DNA of 64,000 nucleotides from CAZVCG01 sp964626265 (GTDB lineage Bacteria; Pseudomonadota; Alphaproteobacteria; UBA9219). Below are positions 43,989 to 53,381 of this stretch, piece after piece. The notes beneath the pieces were generated by a model. It worked only from the letters and a program-made list of their open reading frames with translations. It searched no databases and was not told the DNA's origin. Position 1 is the first letter of the stretch; the number at the start of each line of letters is the position of its first letter. A program made the position numbers and the translations under genes. The stretch is from the NCBI GenBank assembly GCA_964626265.1, contig CAZVCG010000001.1, forward strand, positions 45,013 through 109,012, written 5' to 3'.

Positions 43989-44425
43989 TCGAACAAGCCA
44001 CAGGGTCATCGGCGTCTGAAATCGCAAAACTTCATGCCGTTTGTTTTGGCGAAGAGGCTTGGAGCGAGGAGCAGGTGCGTGGGAGCTTGTCTCTCGACAC
44101 GACACAAGCGTGGACAGCGCACGAGGGAAGAAAGTCTATCGGCTTCCTTTTGTGTCAGGTTACCGGAGTGGAGAGGGAAATTTTATCGCTCGGCGTTCAT
44201 CCAGCCCATCAACGGCAAGGCGTTGCTGAAAGACTGTTGCATTGCATGTTGGAAGGCTTGCCGGGCGACGGCGTTGTCTTTCTTGAGGTTGCCGCAGACA
44301 ATCAGGCGGCGCGCGCTCTCTACAAAAAACACGGTTTTGTTGAATCAACAAGCCGGAAAGGTTATTATCGGCGCAAAGCGGGCGCAGTGGATGCCGTTTG
44401 TTATCGTTACATAAAACAAGGTTAA
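43973..44425 (+). CDS. rimI: [Ribosomal protein bS18]-alanine N-acetyltransferase RimI
   Basis: GNAT acetyltransferase, 150 aa: LSLGVHPAHQRQGVAERLL is the acetyl-CoA pyrophosphate loop, followed by FLEVAADNQAARALYKKHGF and YYRRK. RimI acetylates the N-terminal Ala of S18. Overlap with tsaB supports the assignment. Confidence 0.93.
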   Translation: MRNIVIEQATGSSASEIAKLHAVCFGEEAWSEEQVRGSLSLDTTQAWTAHEGRKSIGFLLCQVTGVEREILSLGVHPAHQRQGVAERLLHCMLEGLPGDGVVFLEVAADNQAARALYKKHGFVESTSRKGYYRRKAGAVDAVCYRYIKQG

Positions 44426-44494
44426 GCCCTTCGGTTTGCAACAAGCCAACGGGCGTGTTAGGGAATAGGCCTGCGCAACAACCTTAATGGACTC

Positions 44495-45448
44495 ATGCAA
44501 GTTCTTGATTTTGAAAAGCCTGTGGCTGAACTGGAAGCCAAGATTGAAGAGCTGCGCCATCTGTCGGACGGCGGGCGCGTCAATATCGCGGAAGAGGTCG
44601 GCCGTTTGCAGGACAAAGTTGAAAAGCAACTGCGCCATATCTATGGAAAATTGACGCCTGCGCAAAAAGTTCAGGTCGCGCGTCACCCTGACAGGCCGCA
44701 TGGGCTCGATTATATTCGCGAACTTATAACGGATTTTACCCCTTTGGCGGGCGATCGCGCCTTTGCCGACGATCAGGCGATCATCGGCGGATTGGGCCGT
44801 CTTGATAACCGCGCCTGCGTCATCATCGCGCAGGAACGCGGCCACGACACCGATAGTCGTATCAAACACAATTTCGGCATGGCCAAGCCTGAAGGTTATC
44901 GGAAAGCCCAACGCCTTATGCGTCTCGCCGCGCAGTTCGACTTGCCCATCATCACGTTAATTGATACGGCGGGAGCTTTTCCCGGCGTCGATGCGGAAGC
45001 GCGTGGCCAAGCTGAAGCCATCGCGCGATCAATCGAGACATGTTTTGATGTTGCCGTGCCGTTGGTGGCGTGCGTAATCGGCGAAGGCGGGTCGGGCGGC
45101 GCGATCGCCATCGCTGCGGGCGACCGCGTATTGATGCTGGAACATGCAATTTATTCCGTTATATCGCCGGAGGGCTGCGCCTCGATCTTGTGGCGGAGCG
45201 GCGCGCATGCGGAGGATGCGGCGGCGGCCTTGAAAATCACTGCGCAGGATTTATTAAAGCTTGGCGTGATCGATCGCGTAATTGCCGAACCTTTGGGCGG
45301 CGCGCACCGTCAGCCCAAGGAAACCATCCGCGCCGTAGGCGAAGCCATCAGCCAAAGCCTGGCCGAGCTGTCGAAATTGGATGGAAGAACGCTGCTTAAG
45401 CAACGTCAGGAAAAATTTCTGGAAATGGGCCGCAAGGGGCTTCAATAA
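44495..45448 (+). CDS. accA: Acetyl-CoA carboxylase carboxyltransferase subunit alpha
   Basis: 317 aa; transfers CO2 from biotin to acetyl-CoA with AccD, first step of fatty-acid synthesis. The N-terminal LDFEKPVAELEAKIEEL, ARHPDRPHGLDYI, FNFGMxKPEGYRKA-type segment, DTAGAFPGVDAE and IGEGGSGGAIAI are characteristic. Convergent with the LOG gene, four bases apart. Length normal. Confidence 0.96.
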   Translation: MQVLDFEKPVAELEAKIEELRHLSDGGRVNIAEEVGRLQDKVEKQLRHIYGKLTPAQKVQVARHPDRPHGLDYIRELITDFTPLAGDRAFADDQAIIGGLGRLDNRACVIIAQERGHDTDSRIKHNFGMAKPEGYRKAQRLMRLAAQFDLPIITLIDTAGAFPGVDAEARGQAEAIARSIETCFDVAVPLVACVIGEGGSGGAIAIAAGDRVLMLEHAIYSVISPEGCASILWRSGAHAEDAAAALKITAQDLLKLGVIDRVIAEPLGGAHRQPKETIRAVGEAISQSLAELSKLDGRTLLKQRQEKFLEMGRKGLQ

Positions 45449-45451
45449 TTC

Positions 45452-46057
45452 TCAGAACCACTTGGTCGCAGGATCAAGAACCGGGCCTGCGGGCGCGGCT
45501 AGCGCCTTGAACATGTCGTCGATGTTGTCGACTACGGCGTACATTTCGGCCATTTCCGGCGGCGAAAAGCCGCGCGCCATCATATGATCGAGCAAGTCGA
45601 GCAGCGGCGACCAAAAATGGTTGTGGTTGAAAATGACGACGGGTTTGTTGTGAAGCCCAAGCTGCTTCCACGTCAATATCTCAAACGTTTCATCCATTGT
45701 TCCGAAACCGCCCGGCAAAACGACGAAAGCGTCCGAGCGTTCGACCATCATGCTCTTGCGCGTGTGCATGCTGTTCACGACGTGCAATTCGGTCAGCCCT
45801 GTGTGCTGTATCTCGCGCGAACGGATGAACTCGGGAATGATCCCGACGACTTTTCCGCCAGCCGCCAAGGCAGAATCGGCCAACGGTCCCATAAGGCCGC
45901 CGCGTCCGCCGCCGTAAACGACCGTGATATTGCGGTTTGCCAAAGCCGCGCCGACATCGCGCGCGAGGTGTTTCGCGCCATTGTCGATATGGCTCGATGA
46001 ACCGCAATAGACGCATACGGATTTGATGGAAAGCAAAGCGACCGGATCGTGAAGCAT
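45452..46057 (-). CDS. LOG-family nucleotide 5'-monophosphate phosphoribohydrolase
   Basis: 201 aa with the LOG signatures GGGRGGLMG and PGGFGTMDE. The family cleaves N6-modified AMP to free base and ribose 5-phosphate; some members are general nucleotide glycosidases. N-terminal VCVYCGSSS is typical of TIGR00730 proteins. Convergent with accA. Confidence 0.92.
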   Translation of the reverse strand: MLHDPVALLSIKSVCVYCGSSSHIDNGAKHLARDVGAALANRNITVVYGGGRGGLMGPLADSALAAGGKVVGIIPEFIRSREIQHTGLTELHVVNSMHTRKSMMVERSDAFVVLPGGFGTMDETFEILTWKQLGLHNKPVVIFNHNHFWSPLLDLLDHMMARGFSPPEMAEMYAVVDNIDDMFKALAAPAGPVLDPATKWF

Positions 46058-46175
46058 GAGATAAATACCGTCTAACTAATTATCGAGAACATTATAAAGG
46101 CCAACTGATTAACAGAGCATTTCAATAGCCGTTTTGGGATGAAATCGCGCCCCCTTATCCGTGTAAAGCCTTAAC

Positions 46176-46616
46176 TTACAAGCATTCCCCGATCAAGCGG
46201 ATATAGGGAAGGGCCTTTTGCAGAAAAGGGATCAGGACCGTAAAGATATAGGACGGAAAGCGGATATCGTCGACCATGAATGACTGGATGACGACGATCT
46301 GGTTTTCGCGGTTTACGCCGAATTTCAAGGGCGCAAGCGGCCTTAACGCCTCAAGAATATTAATGAGGATGCGCCGCCGTTCGACCGATTCCACGGAATA
46401 GGGCAAAAAGCCCAGAACCGCCCAAATCTGGATCTTTATGCGGTTTTCTTCTGGTTCATAGGTTGCCTGAAAGGGAATGCCCTCTACCTGAAACTGTAGC
46501 TTGCTTGCGCGTGGCACCCAAACCTGCCGCAAGTACTGCTCGGCATCGTCGATCATCGACCTGAACGGACGATCGGCGAGAAAATTGGGATCCAAAAGGT
46601 TAATCGAGGGAGGCAT
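46176..46616 (-). CDS. Hypothetical 146-aa protein
   Basis: Starts MPPSINLLDPNFLADRPF and contains VEGIPFQATYEPEENRIKI, then FGVNRENQIVVIQSF and FTVLIPFLQKALPYIRL. Alpha-beta composition resembling YbjN/secretion-chaperone-like folds, but I cannot assign a family. Divergent from comEC. Confidence 0.65.
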   Translation of the reverse strand: MPPSINLLDPNFLADRPFRSMIDDAEQYLRQVWVPRASKLQFQVEGIPFQATYEPEENRIKIQIWAVLGFLPYSVESVERRRILINILEALRPLAPLKFGVNRENQIVVIQSFMVDDIRFPSYIFTVLIPFLQKALPYIRLIGECL

Positions 46617-46772
46617 ACAGGGATGGGTACTTGCTAAAGGCTTTACTTTGGGCAGCCGTCAGGCTTTTTGGGCCTGACAGCGGGAACTATGCAAAATAAC
46701 TTGTGTTCTTTAACATGCCCTTAACGCATGTAAGGAAGCTATAACGCAAGTTTAGGCGGTAATCCCAAGGAC

Positions 46773-49007
46773 ATGCTGTCTATCCGAAATATTAAAGTTT
46801 TCAGAAACATGAATTGGTTGAAAATTCTTTATGAGATGTGGGTAGAGGAAAGGCCCCGTATTTTCTATTGGTCGCCTGTCGTTCTGGGTATCGGCATAGG
46901 CGCTTATTATGGGTGGCCCTATGAACCTGATTTGGCCAAGGTCATAGGCGCGTTTATTGTTGTCTGTGGATTCTGGCTGTTGGCGCGACATCTTTTGTTG
47001 CCGCGCATATTATTTTTGCTTGTTTTGGGTTTTGCTTCGGCAACTCTTGCCTCACATGTTTACGGCACGAACATGCTAGATTGGCCGACGCGGGCTACGC
47101 GCATCACGGCAAAAATCATCGACGTGGAGCAGCACAAGTCAGGCCGCCGCCTATTGCTTGACGATGTTTACGTGGAAAAGCTGCCGTTGCACCGGACGCC
47201 GGAGCGTATGCGCCTGGTCGTTCCCCGGCGTCTGGATAAGCAAGCGCCGGAATTGAGGCCGGGGCAGAATATAGAGGCAGTCGCTAAGGTCTTACCGTTT
47301 TCCGAACCCATGACTCCGGATGGCTTCGATTTCCGGCGTAACGCATATTTTCGTGGAATAGGGGCCACGGGCTACCTGATGGGCAAGATCAGATTGAGCG
47401 AGCCTGATCCGCCAAGCCTGACGGGCATTCATGTCTGGCTTGCCCAATTGCGGCAAGACTTGCAAACAATGATAAAACGGCATCTGGAAGGGGATAAGGC
47501 AGGATTGGCTATCATATTGATGACGGGCGACAAAACATCGCTCAGCCCTGAAACGACCGATTCTATGCGTTCTATAGGTCTTGCCCATCTTTTGGCGATA
47601 GCGGGACTGCACGTGGGCTTGGTGGCAGGGGTCGTGTTCTTTTTTGTTCGGGCTTTGCTGGCTCTTTTTCCTTTCATCGCCTTACGTTTTCCGATCAAGA
47701 AGTGGGCCGCGGCGATGGCGTTGCTAGCCATTATTTTCTTTACGTTTCAGGTAGGAGCTCCTGTGCCAACGAGACGGGCCTTAATAATGACAAGCATCGT
47801 TTTGCTGGGGATCATGTTGGACAGGTTAAGCTTGAGTCTGCGCACGGTGGCCTTGGCAGCATTATTGATTTTGCTTTTCTGGCCTCAGATGTTGCTGCAC
47901 CCCGCTTTTCAACTATCGTTTGCAGCTGTCTTGGGCATAATTTCCGTGGGCGAATGGGCGCGAAAGAGCGGTTGGCAACTCTTTGCGAATCGTCACGGAC
48001 TTGTATGGAATGGTTTGCGTCACATCATGGAATTAGCCGGCATGTCAGTCGTGGCGACGTTGGCGACGCTGCCGTTTTGTTTATATCATTTTCAGGAAGC
48101 GGAGATCTATAGCGTACTCGCCAACACGCTGGCTATTCCTTTGACAAGTTTTTGGCTTATGCCTTTATGTGTGTTGACTGAGTTTTTGTGGATTTTCGGC
48201 TTGGAAGAATGGCCGTTGAAGCTTCTTGATCCGGGCGTTGGACTTCTTATTCGGCTTAGCGAAAATATCGCCAACCTGCCGGGCGCGCATTACAGCCCCC
48301 CGCCGATGCCGGTTATATATATGCTCATTGCGACGTTCGGCGGGCTTTTTATCTGTTTGACCCAAGGCAGAAAGCGATGGGCCGGACTCGCAGCTTTGCT
48401 GGTAGCGATTGTCCTGACGTTTTTCGAGCCGCGTCCTTCGATATATATCGGCCCCAACGGCAAACAGGCAGGGTGGTGGAATAGGGAAGAGGCCATCATG
48501 GTGATAACGAGTCTGGAAGAAAAACCGGATAAATACCTCGCGGGCTATTGGGGCGAACGCTTCGGCTATAAGGAAGATCGCTTGCGCTTTGTTGGTGACG
48601 GCGAGACCGAAGTTCCACCTTTGTCTTGCAACGAGGTGCGATGCGTGAGCCGTTATGCTGCTGGAACCTTGGCATGGATGAAAAAATCCGAGGCATTGGC
48701 GCAAGAATGCGGCGCAGGCCACGCCATAATCATCAACGCGGTCAGTAGGGATACATGTCCAGAATCCAAGGGCGTATTGCTGACTCGCGATTCCTTTTAT
48801 CAGCATGGGGCGCACGCTATTTTCGTTACGGACGAAGGATTCCGCATTAAGGCGTCCCGTGACGGGCGCGCTTTGCGGCCCTGGAGCGTGGGTTGGCGGC
48901 CTGAAAAACATAAGGCTGCGGGCTTTGTCGAACTTGCGGGATCGACCTTTTCAAAGGACGCGAACTCCGCTAGCGTTCCTGAACCAAACCCTGAAGTTGT
49001 GGAATGA
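46773..49007 (+). CDS. comEC: ComEC/Rec2-family DNA uptake channel
   Basis: 744 aa integral membrane protein that conducts single-stranded DNA across the inner membrane during transformation. An N-terminal DUF4131-like part with beta-rich OB section (RITAKIIDVEQHKSGRRLLLDD) precedes the competence membrane domain (LAIAGLHVGLVAGVVFF; GAPVPTRRALIMTSI; HPAFQLSFAAVLG). The C-terminal 200 residues lack the HxHxDH metallo-beta-lactamase motif found in Gram-positive ComEC, as in many alphaproteobacteria. Start could be 46773 or the ATG at 46809. Ends one base before psd. Confidence 0.93.
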   Translation: MLSIRNIKVFRNMNWLKILYEMWVEERPRIFYWSPVVLGIGIGAYYGWPYEPDLAKVIGAFIVVCGFWLLARHLLLPRILFLLVLGFASATLASHVYGTNMLDWPTRATRITAKIIDVEQHKSGRRLLLDDVYVEKLPLHRTPERMRLVVPRRLDKQAPELRPGQNIEAVAKVLPFSEPMTPDGFDFRRNAYFRGIGATGYLMGKIRLSEPDPPSLTGIHVWLAQLRQDLQTMIKRHLEGDKAGLAIILMTGDKTSLSPETTDSMRSIGLAHLLAIAGLHVGLVAGVVFFFVRALLALFPFIALRFPIKKWAAAMALLAIIFFTFQVGAPVPTRRALIMTSIVLLGIMLDRLSLSLRTVALAALLILLFWPQMLLHPAFQLSFAAVLGIISVGEWARKSGWQLFANRHGLVWNGLRHIMELAGMSVVATLATLPFCLYHFQEAEIYSVLANTLAIPLTSFWLMPLCVLTEFLWIFGLEEWPLKLLDPGVGLLIRLSENIANLPGAHYSPPPMPVIYMLIATFGGLFICLTQGRKRWAGLAALLVAIVLTFFEPRPSIYIGPNGKQAGWWNREEAIMVITSLEEKPDKYLAGYWGERFGYKEDRLRFVGDGETEVPPLSCNEVRCVSRYAAGTLAWMKKSEALAQECGAGHAIIINAVSRDTCPESKGVLLTRDSFYQHGAHAIFVTDEGFRIKASRDGRALRPWSVGWRPEKHKAAGFVELAGSTFSKDANSASVPEPNPEVVE

Positions 49008-49008
49008 C

Positions 49009-49716
49009 ATGATAGACTTGAAGACGCTGATCTCTTTTATTCATCCAGCCGGATGGCCGTTTATAGGATTGTTCGCTCTCGGCGCGTTGGGGCTTTCCTT
49101 GTTTGGGTGGCCTTGGTTTACGCTGGGAGCTTTGCTGACGGCATGGTGCGTATATTTTTTCCGCGATCCTCAGCGCGTGACCCCCGCAAGGTCCGGTTTG
49201 GTTGTCAGCCCCGCCGATGGGCGCGTCGTGGCGGTGCAGACTGTTACGCCGCATCCAAGCCTCGGCGTCGGCGAGGAGCCGCGTGTGCGCATTAGCATTT
49301 TCCTCAACGTGTTCGACGTGCACGTGAACCGCAGCCCAGCCGACGGCGTGGTGGTCCATGCGGTATATCACGCGGGCAAGTTTTTTAACGCTTCGCTGGA
49401 CAAAGCGAGCGAGGACAACGAACGCATGGCGATTGCGCTGCGCATGATGGGCGAACATCCCTATAAAGACAAAACAATCGGCGTCGTGCAAATCGCAGGC
49501 TTGATTGCCCGTCGCATCGTATGCACGGCGAGCCTCGGCCACCAACTCAAGGCTGGCGAACGTTACGGCTTGATCCGCTTCGGTAGCCGTACGGACGTAT
49601 ATTTGCCGCCGGGATTGAACGCGCTTGTCGCCGTCGGCCAGCGCATGATCTGCGGCGAGACTGTTTTAGCCGATTGTTTGTCGAACGAGGCAGAGCGCAA
49701 GGGCGAAATCCGCTAA
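49009..49716 (+). CDS. psd: Phosphatidylserine decarboxylase (proenzyme)
   Basis: 235 aa; makes phosphatidylethanolamine. Two N-terminal hydrophobic segments anchor it in the inner membrane. Conserved ADGRVV, RISIFLNVFDVHVNRSP and the self-cleavage Gly-Ser in RFGSRTDVYLP, which generates the pyruvoyl group. The true start is the ATG at 49009; an upstream open frame within comEC is spurious. Followed by pssA, the preceding step. Confidence 0.95.
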   Translation: MIDLKTLISFIHPAGWPFIGLFALGALGLSLFGWPWFTLGALLTAWCVYFFRDPQRVTPARSGLVVSPADGRVVAVQTVTPHPSLGVGEEPRVRISIFLNVFDVHVNRSPADGVVVHAVYHAGKFFNASLDKASEDNERMAIALRMMGEHPYKDKTIGVVQIAGLIARRIVCTASLGHQLKAGERYGLIRFGSRTDVYLPPGLNALVAVGQRMICGETVLADCLSNEAERKGEIR

Positions 49717-49741
49717 CGTACTTCCTTTCAAGGAGAGGGAA

Positions 49742-50494
49742 ATGCCTAACGTCAAAGAAATGCCCGTAACGCGGTTATTACCGAACATGTTGACATTGTT
49801 AGCATTGTGTTCGGGATTGACCTCGATGCGTTTTGCCCTCATGGGCCAGTGGCGCGAAGCCGTTCTGGCGATTGTTGTGGCTGCTGTGTTCGATGTTTTG
49901 GATGGCCGCGTGGCGCGGCTCCTTAACATCGACAGCAAATTCGGCGCGGAACTGGACAGTCTGTCGGATCTGACCAGTTTTGGGGTCGCGCCGGGGCTTA
50001 TTCTTTATCTTTGGCAGTTGCAGAGCGAAACGCTGGGTCTCGGTTGGATCGCTGTGCTCGTATTGGCCGGATGCTGTGCGCTGCGTCTTGCACGGTTTAA
50101 TACGATGCTCGAGGATCATTCGTTGCCAGCGTGGACGAAAAGTTATTTCACGGGCGTGCCGGCTCCGGCTGGAGCCGGATTGTCGTTGATGCCTTTAATC
50201 TATGTGCTGCATTTCGGCGAGGGAGTTCAGGTTCCTCCGGCGGTGTTGGCCATATGGATGATTATCGTCGGCGGCCTGATGGTGAGCCGGATCCCGACGC
50301 TTTCGATGAAAGGCCGACGCATAGCGCCGATTTTCGTCGCGCCTATTTATGCCTCGGCGTGCTTTGTGATCGCGATGCTGGTTACGAATCCGTTTCTGAC
50401 GTTGTCGATCATGGGAACGCTATATTTCTTCATGATACCCTATGGATTTTACAGTTACCGCCGCCGCAAAGCGCGCGAAGGAATGGGTAATTAA
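49742..50494 (+). CDS. pssA: CDP-diacylglycerol-serine O-phosphatidyltransferase
   Basis: 250-aa membrane enzyme with the CDP-alcohol phosphatidyltransferase motif (FDVLDGRVARLLNIDSKFG, then ELDSLSD). Forms phosphatidylserine, the substrate of Psd encoded just upstream. Six or more membrane helices visible. ATG preceded by AAGGAGAGG. Stop abuts the kdsA ATG. Confidence 0.95.
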   Translation: MPNVKEMPVTRLLPNMLTLLALCSGLTSMRFALMGQWREAVLAIVVAAVFDVLDGRVARLLNIDSKFGAELDSLSDLTSFGVAPGLILYLWQLQSETLGLGWIAVLVLAGCCALRLARFNTMLEDHSLPAWTKSYFTGVPAPAGAGLSLMPLIYVLHFGEGVQVPPAVLAIWMIIVGGLMVSRIPTLSMKGRRIAPIFVAPIYASACFVIAMLVTNPFLTLSIMGTLYFFMIPYGFYSYRRRKAREGMGN

Positions 50495-51340
50495 ATGGCC
50501 AAGCAAGTCGATATACCGTTGCCCAAAGGCGGCAAGATCACAATCGGCAACGACCTGAAGCTGACGTTTATTGCCGGGCCGTGCCAAATGGAATCCCGCC
50601 TGCAAGCGCTGGAAATGAGCACAGCGATGGCCGAGATGGCGGCTAAATATAACGTCGGGATCATCTATAAAACATCGTTCGATAAAGCCAACCGCTCGTC
50701 GCACAACACAGAGCGCGGCATCGGGCTCGAAAAAGCCTTGCCGATACTTGCCGAAGTGCGCGAAACGTCAGGCTTGCCCGTGATAACCGATGTCCATGAG
50801 GCTGGGCAATGCAAGATAGTGGCGGAAGTTGTCGATGTGCTGCAAATCCCGGCGTTTTTATGCCGCCAGACGGATCTGCTGCTGGCAGCGGGCGCGACAG
50901 GCAAGGCGATCAACGTAAAGAAGGGCCAATTTTTAGCGCCATGGGACATGAAAAACGTGGCCGCGAAAATTGCTTCGACGGGTAACGACAAAATCATGCT
51001 TTGCGAACGTGGCGTAAGTTTCGGTTACAACACGCTGGTGACGGACATGCGCGCCCTGTCTATTATGGCCGAGACAGGCTATCCAGTGGTGTTCGACGCT
51101 ACGCATTCAGTTCAACAACCCGGCGGCAAGGGAACAAGCAGCGGCGGCGAACGCCAATACGTGCCGATGCTGGCGCGCGCGGCTGTTGCGGCTGGCGTTG
51201 CGGCGGTTTTCATCGAGACACACCCCGACCCCGATCATGCTCCATCCGACGGCCCGAACATGGTGCCGTTCAAGGAATTCCCGAAACTGGTTGAAACGCT
51301 TCTGGCGTATGATGAGTTAGGGAAGAAGCCCCAAGCATAA
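50495..51340 (+). CDS. kdsA: 3-deoxy-8-phosphooctulonate (KDO-8-P) synthase
   Basis: 281 aa; condenses phosphoenolpyruvate and arabinose 5-phosphate to Kdo-8-P for lipopolysaccharide. IAGPCQMES near the start carries a Cys at the position that distinguishes metal-dependent enzymes from the E. coli type. SFDKANRSS, FLCRQTDLL and FDATHSVQQPGG are conserved. KdsD, which supplies its sugar substrate, is at 55.7 kb. Confidence 0.95.
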   Translation: MAKQVDIPLPKGGKITIGNDLKLTFIAGPCQMESRLQALEMSTAMAEMAAKYNVGIIYKTSFDKANRSSHNTERGIGLEKALPILAEVRETSGLPVITDVHEAGQCKIVAEVVDVLQIPAFLCRQTDLLLAAGATGKAINVKKGQFLAPWDMKNVAAKIASTGNDKIMLCERGVSFGYNTLVTDMRALSIMAETGYPVVFDATHSVQQPGGKGTSSGGERQYVPMLARAAVAAGVAAVFIETHPDPDHAPSDGPNMVPFKEFPKLVETLLAYDELGKKPQA

Positions 51341-51353
51341 ATGCGGCAGCATA

Positions 51354-51998
51354 TCACAATTTGAGCGTATGAGACGCTCTCGCTTTTGTTGCTATGCCGT
51401 GCGCTATCGGGGAGTTCATCATGCGTTTCGCCTGCGTTTCGTTTATCCCCGCGCCCAGAAGACCCCGAAGCTTGAAACGATCATCGCTGCAAATCAACGA
51501 TCTGTGAACTCTTCCCGCATTTACGCGGTTGCATCCCATGTAGAATGAAATATTTTCAAAAGTCATATTGTCTTGCGTCACTGGTGATCCGTTGACGGAA
51601 AAGACAGGCGTTTTGCGACAGCGCTCATTCTGTAAGGCGTAATCGTTTAAAATTTCATAGTTCTTGTAAGAACGATCAAGACCGGCATCTTGCAGCGCGG
51701 CTACATATTTTTTTAATTCTTCAGGATTGTCATTGATGTTATTTGGCTGTCGAGAAATTTGTCCCTTTGCCTGATCCACACCCATATAGCGCCGGACATC
51801 GTCGAGAAAGATTCTGCGGTATTGTTCGGGGAGGCGACGATATGCCTTTACAGTGCTGTTGTAATCCTCGTGGGTGATAAAGGCACACATTCTCGAATCG
51901 CCAGGATCGAGCATCGGGGTTACTTGCTTGCCCTTCTGCAGATAAGGACCAAATTCAGCTTCGTGCAATTCGCCGTGTTTAATATATGGTGCTTTCAT
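51354..51998 (-). CDS. Hypothetical 214-aa protein
   Basis: Soluble, no signal peptide. Contains YRRIFLDDVRRYMGVDQAKG and a Cys-containing C-terminal half (NERCRKTPVF, FYMGCNRVNAGRVHRSLIC). I recognise no family. Convergent with kdsA, 13 bases apart. Codon use looks like core genes. Confidence 0.6.
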   Translation of the reverse strand: MKAPYIKHGELHEAEFGPYLQKGKQVTPMLDPGDSRMCAFITHEDYNSTVKAYRRLPEQYRRIFLDDVRRYMGVDQAKGQISRQPNNINDNPEELKKYVAALQDAGLDRSYKNYEILNDYALQNERCRKTPVFSVNGSPVTQDNMTFENISFYMGCNRVNAGRVHRSLICSDDRFKLRGLLGAGINETQAKRMMNSPIAHGIATKARASHTLKL

Positions 51999-52212
51999 AA
52001 CAATAAAGTCAAAAAATAGAGTTATTTAATTAAGTCCAATTGTACGGCGGTAGCGTTAAAATATGTTTAGGGGCGGAAAATCTGCCAAAAGAGACCTGTT
52101 GATATTCCTGACCTTTTACATGACTTGTTGCTCTAACGGCTCGTTAAACGCCATCATCCGGCCACAAAAGAGGGTAAAATTTGAGTTAATCCGTCTCGCA
52201 AGTGAGGGGCAA

Positions 52213-52635
52213 ATGAGCAGGTTTTTACTTTCTTTTGCAATCGTTCTGGTTAGCATGGGCCTTGCCGCAAGCGCCGAAGCGCGGACGCGTGTGAGCGTGT
52301 TTGTGGGAAGCGGGGGATATTATGATCCTTACTGGGGGCCATATCCTCATTATCGTCATCATCACCGCCATTTCCATTCCGGGTTTGTTTATGCACCCGC
52401 ACCGATGATTGTCGAGCCAGTTCCAGTTGTCATCGCGTCGCCTCCTGTGACATATGTGGCTCCTCCGGCAGAGCCAGCAGCGATTCCGGCGAACCAGACA
52501 TCGCCTACGTTTACGGATGAATCCGGGCGCACGTGCCGCGCCTATGAAACGACGCGGGTGTTCGACGGCGAAGCGCAGATGGTCGGCGGCAAGGCGTGCA
52601 TTTACCCTGACGGCGCGTGGCGCGTGGTCGAGTGA
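52213..52635 (+). CDS. Secreted His-rich protein with C-terminal surface-antigen-like tail
   Basis: 140 aa from the ATG at 52213 (GAGGGG before it); longer frame from 52063 is not credible. Signal peptide MSRFLLSFAIVLVSMGLAAS-AEA, then YYDPYWGPYPHYRHHHRHFH, a Pro/Val/Ala linker, and a C-terminal part (RTCRAYETTRVFDGEAQ, ACIYPDGAWRVV) like that of 17-kDa surface antigens. Predicted periplasmic or outer-membrane; the His cluster may bind metal. Function unknown. Confidence 0.75.
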   Translation: MSRFLLSFAIVLVSMGLAASAEARTRVSVFVGSGGYYDPYWGPYPHYRHHHRHFHSGFVYAPAPMIVEPVPVVIASPPVTYVAPPAEPAAIPANQTSPTFTDESGRTCRAYETTRVFDGEAQMVGGKACIYPDGAWRVVE

Positions 52636-52638
52636 TTA

Positions 52639-53307
52639 TTACCGGTTCTTACGCTTGCCGGTGGTGTCGGGGGTCACGAACTCTATTACCAATATGTGGC
52701 CGAACCGCTTTTTGATTGATTTAAGTTTAAGCGGCGACAAGGCTTTTTTGACGACGCTTAAATTGGTTTTTGCAGATTTTCTGTCGAGATAAACGTTGTA
52801 CACAACGGTAGGGTTTTTTGCTGTGCGTGTTTTCAATTTTGCTTTGGGTTTATTGCGTCGCTGAGGTTCTTGGTCAAGCTTCGTTTGAACCCATTTGATC
52901 CGGTTTTTTGCTAATAAAGTCAAAATTTGGCTGGCGACATTCCGGGGTCCTTTGTGGAATGGCTTGTCAACCAGCGGCTTCAGGCCTACGGCTATCCGGA
53001 CGGTGTTTAAAGCCTCAATGTCCGGGCCTTGGTCGAGGCTTTTTTCCATGCGTTGTAACATGGGCTTCAGATAGCGTTTCACTATGGGGCGCAGATCAAA
53101 AGGCTTTCCTTTTGATTTGAGTGTTTTTGAGTCAAGCATGTCGTAAAGGTCATCGCTTCCGCACAAATCGTTTACATAAAGCGCATCCCACGTATAACGT
53201 CCAAAGCCAGGCTCAAATCGGGTTATGGCCAGCCATGGCTTTTCCATAAGCTTTTTAAACTTTGCGGCGGTTTTCAGGTTTTCAAACGGTACCGACCACG
53301 TGCCCAT
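52639..53307 (-). CDS. Hypothetical 222-aa basic protein
   Basis: Strongly basic C-terminal half (RRNKPKAKLKTRTAKNP, LKLKSIKKRFG). N-terminal part MGTWSVPFENLKTAAKFKKL with FGRYTWDALYVND. The first 40 residues look like an Asp/Trp-containing alpha-beta domain, but no family is recalled. Convergent with the gene before, three bases apart. Confidence 0.6.
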   Translation of the reverse strand: MGTWSVPFENLKTAAKFKKLMEKPWLAITRFEPGFGRYTWDALYVNDLCGSDDLYDMLDSKTLKSKGKPFDLRPIVKRYLKPMLQRMEKSLDQGPDIEALNTVRIAVGLKPLVDKPFHKGPRNVASQILTLLAKNRIKWVQTKLDQEPQRRNKPKAKLKTRTAKNPTVVYNVYLDRKSAKTNLSVVKKALSPLKLKSIKKRFGHILVIEFVTPDTTGKRKNR

Positions 53308-53381
53308 GTTAATTCCTTCCTGAGGCGGCGTGAAGTTCTGCGCAGACTACCAAATTATTTGAGCCGATATTGGCCTTCGAA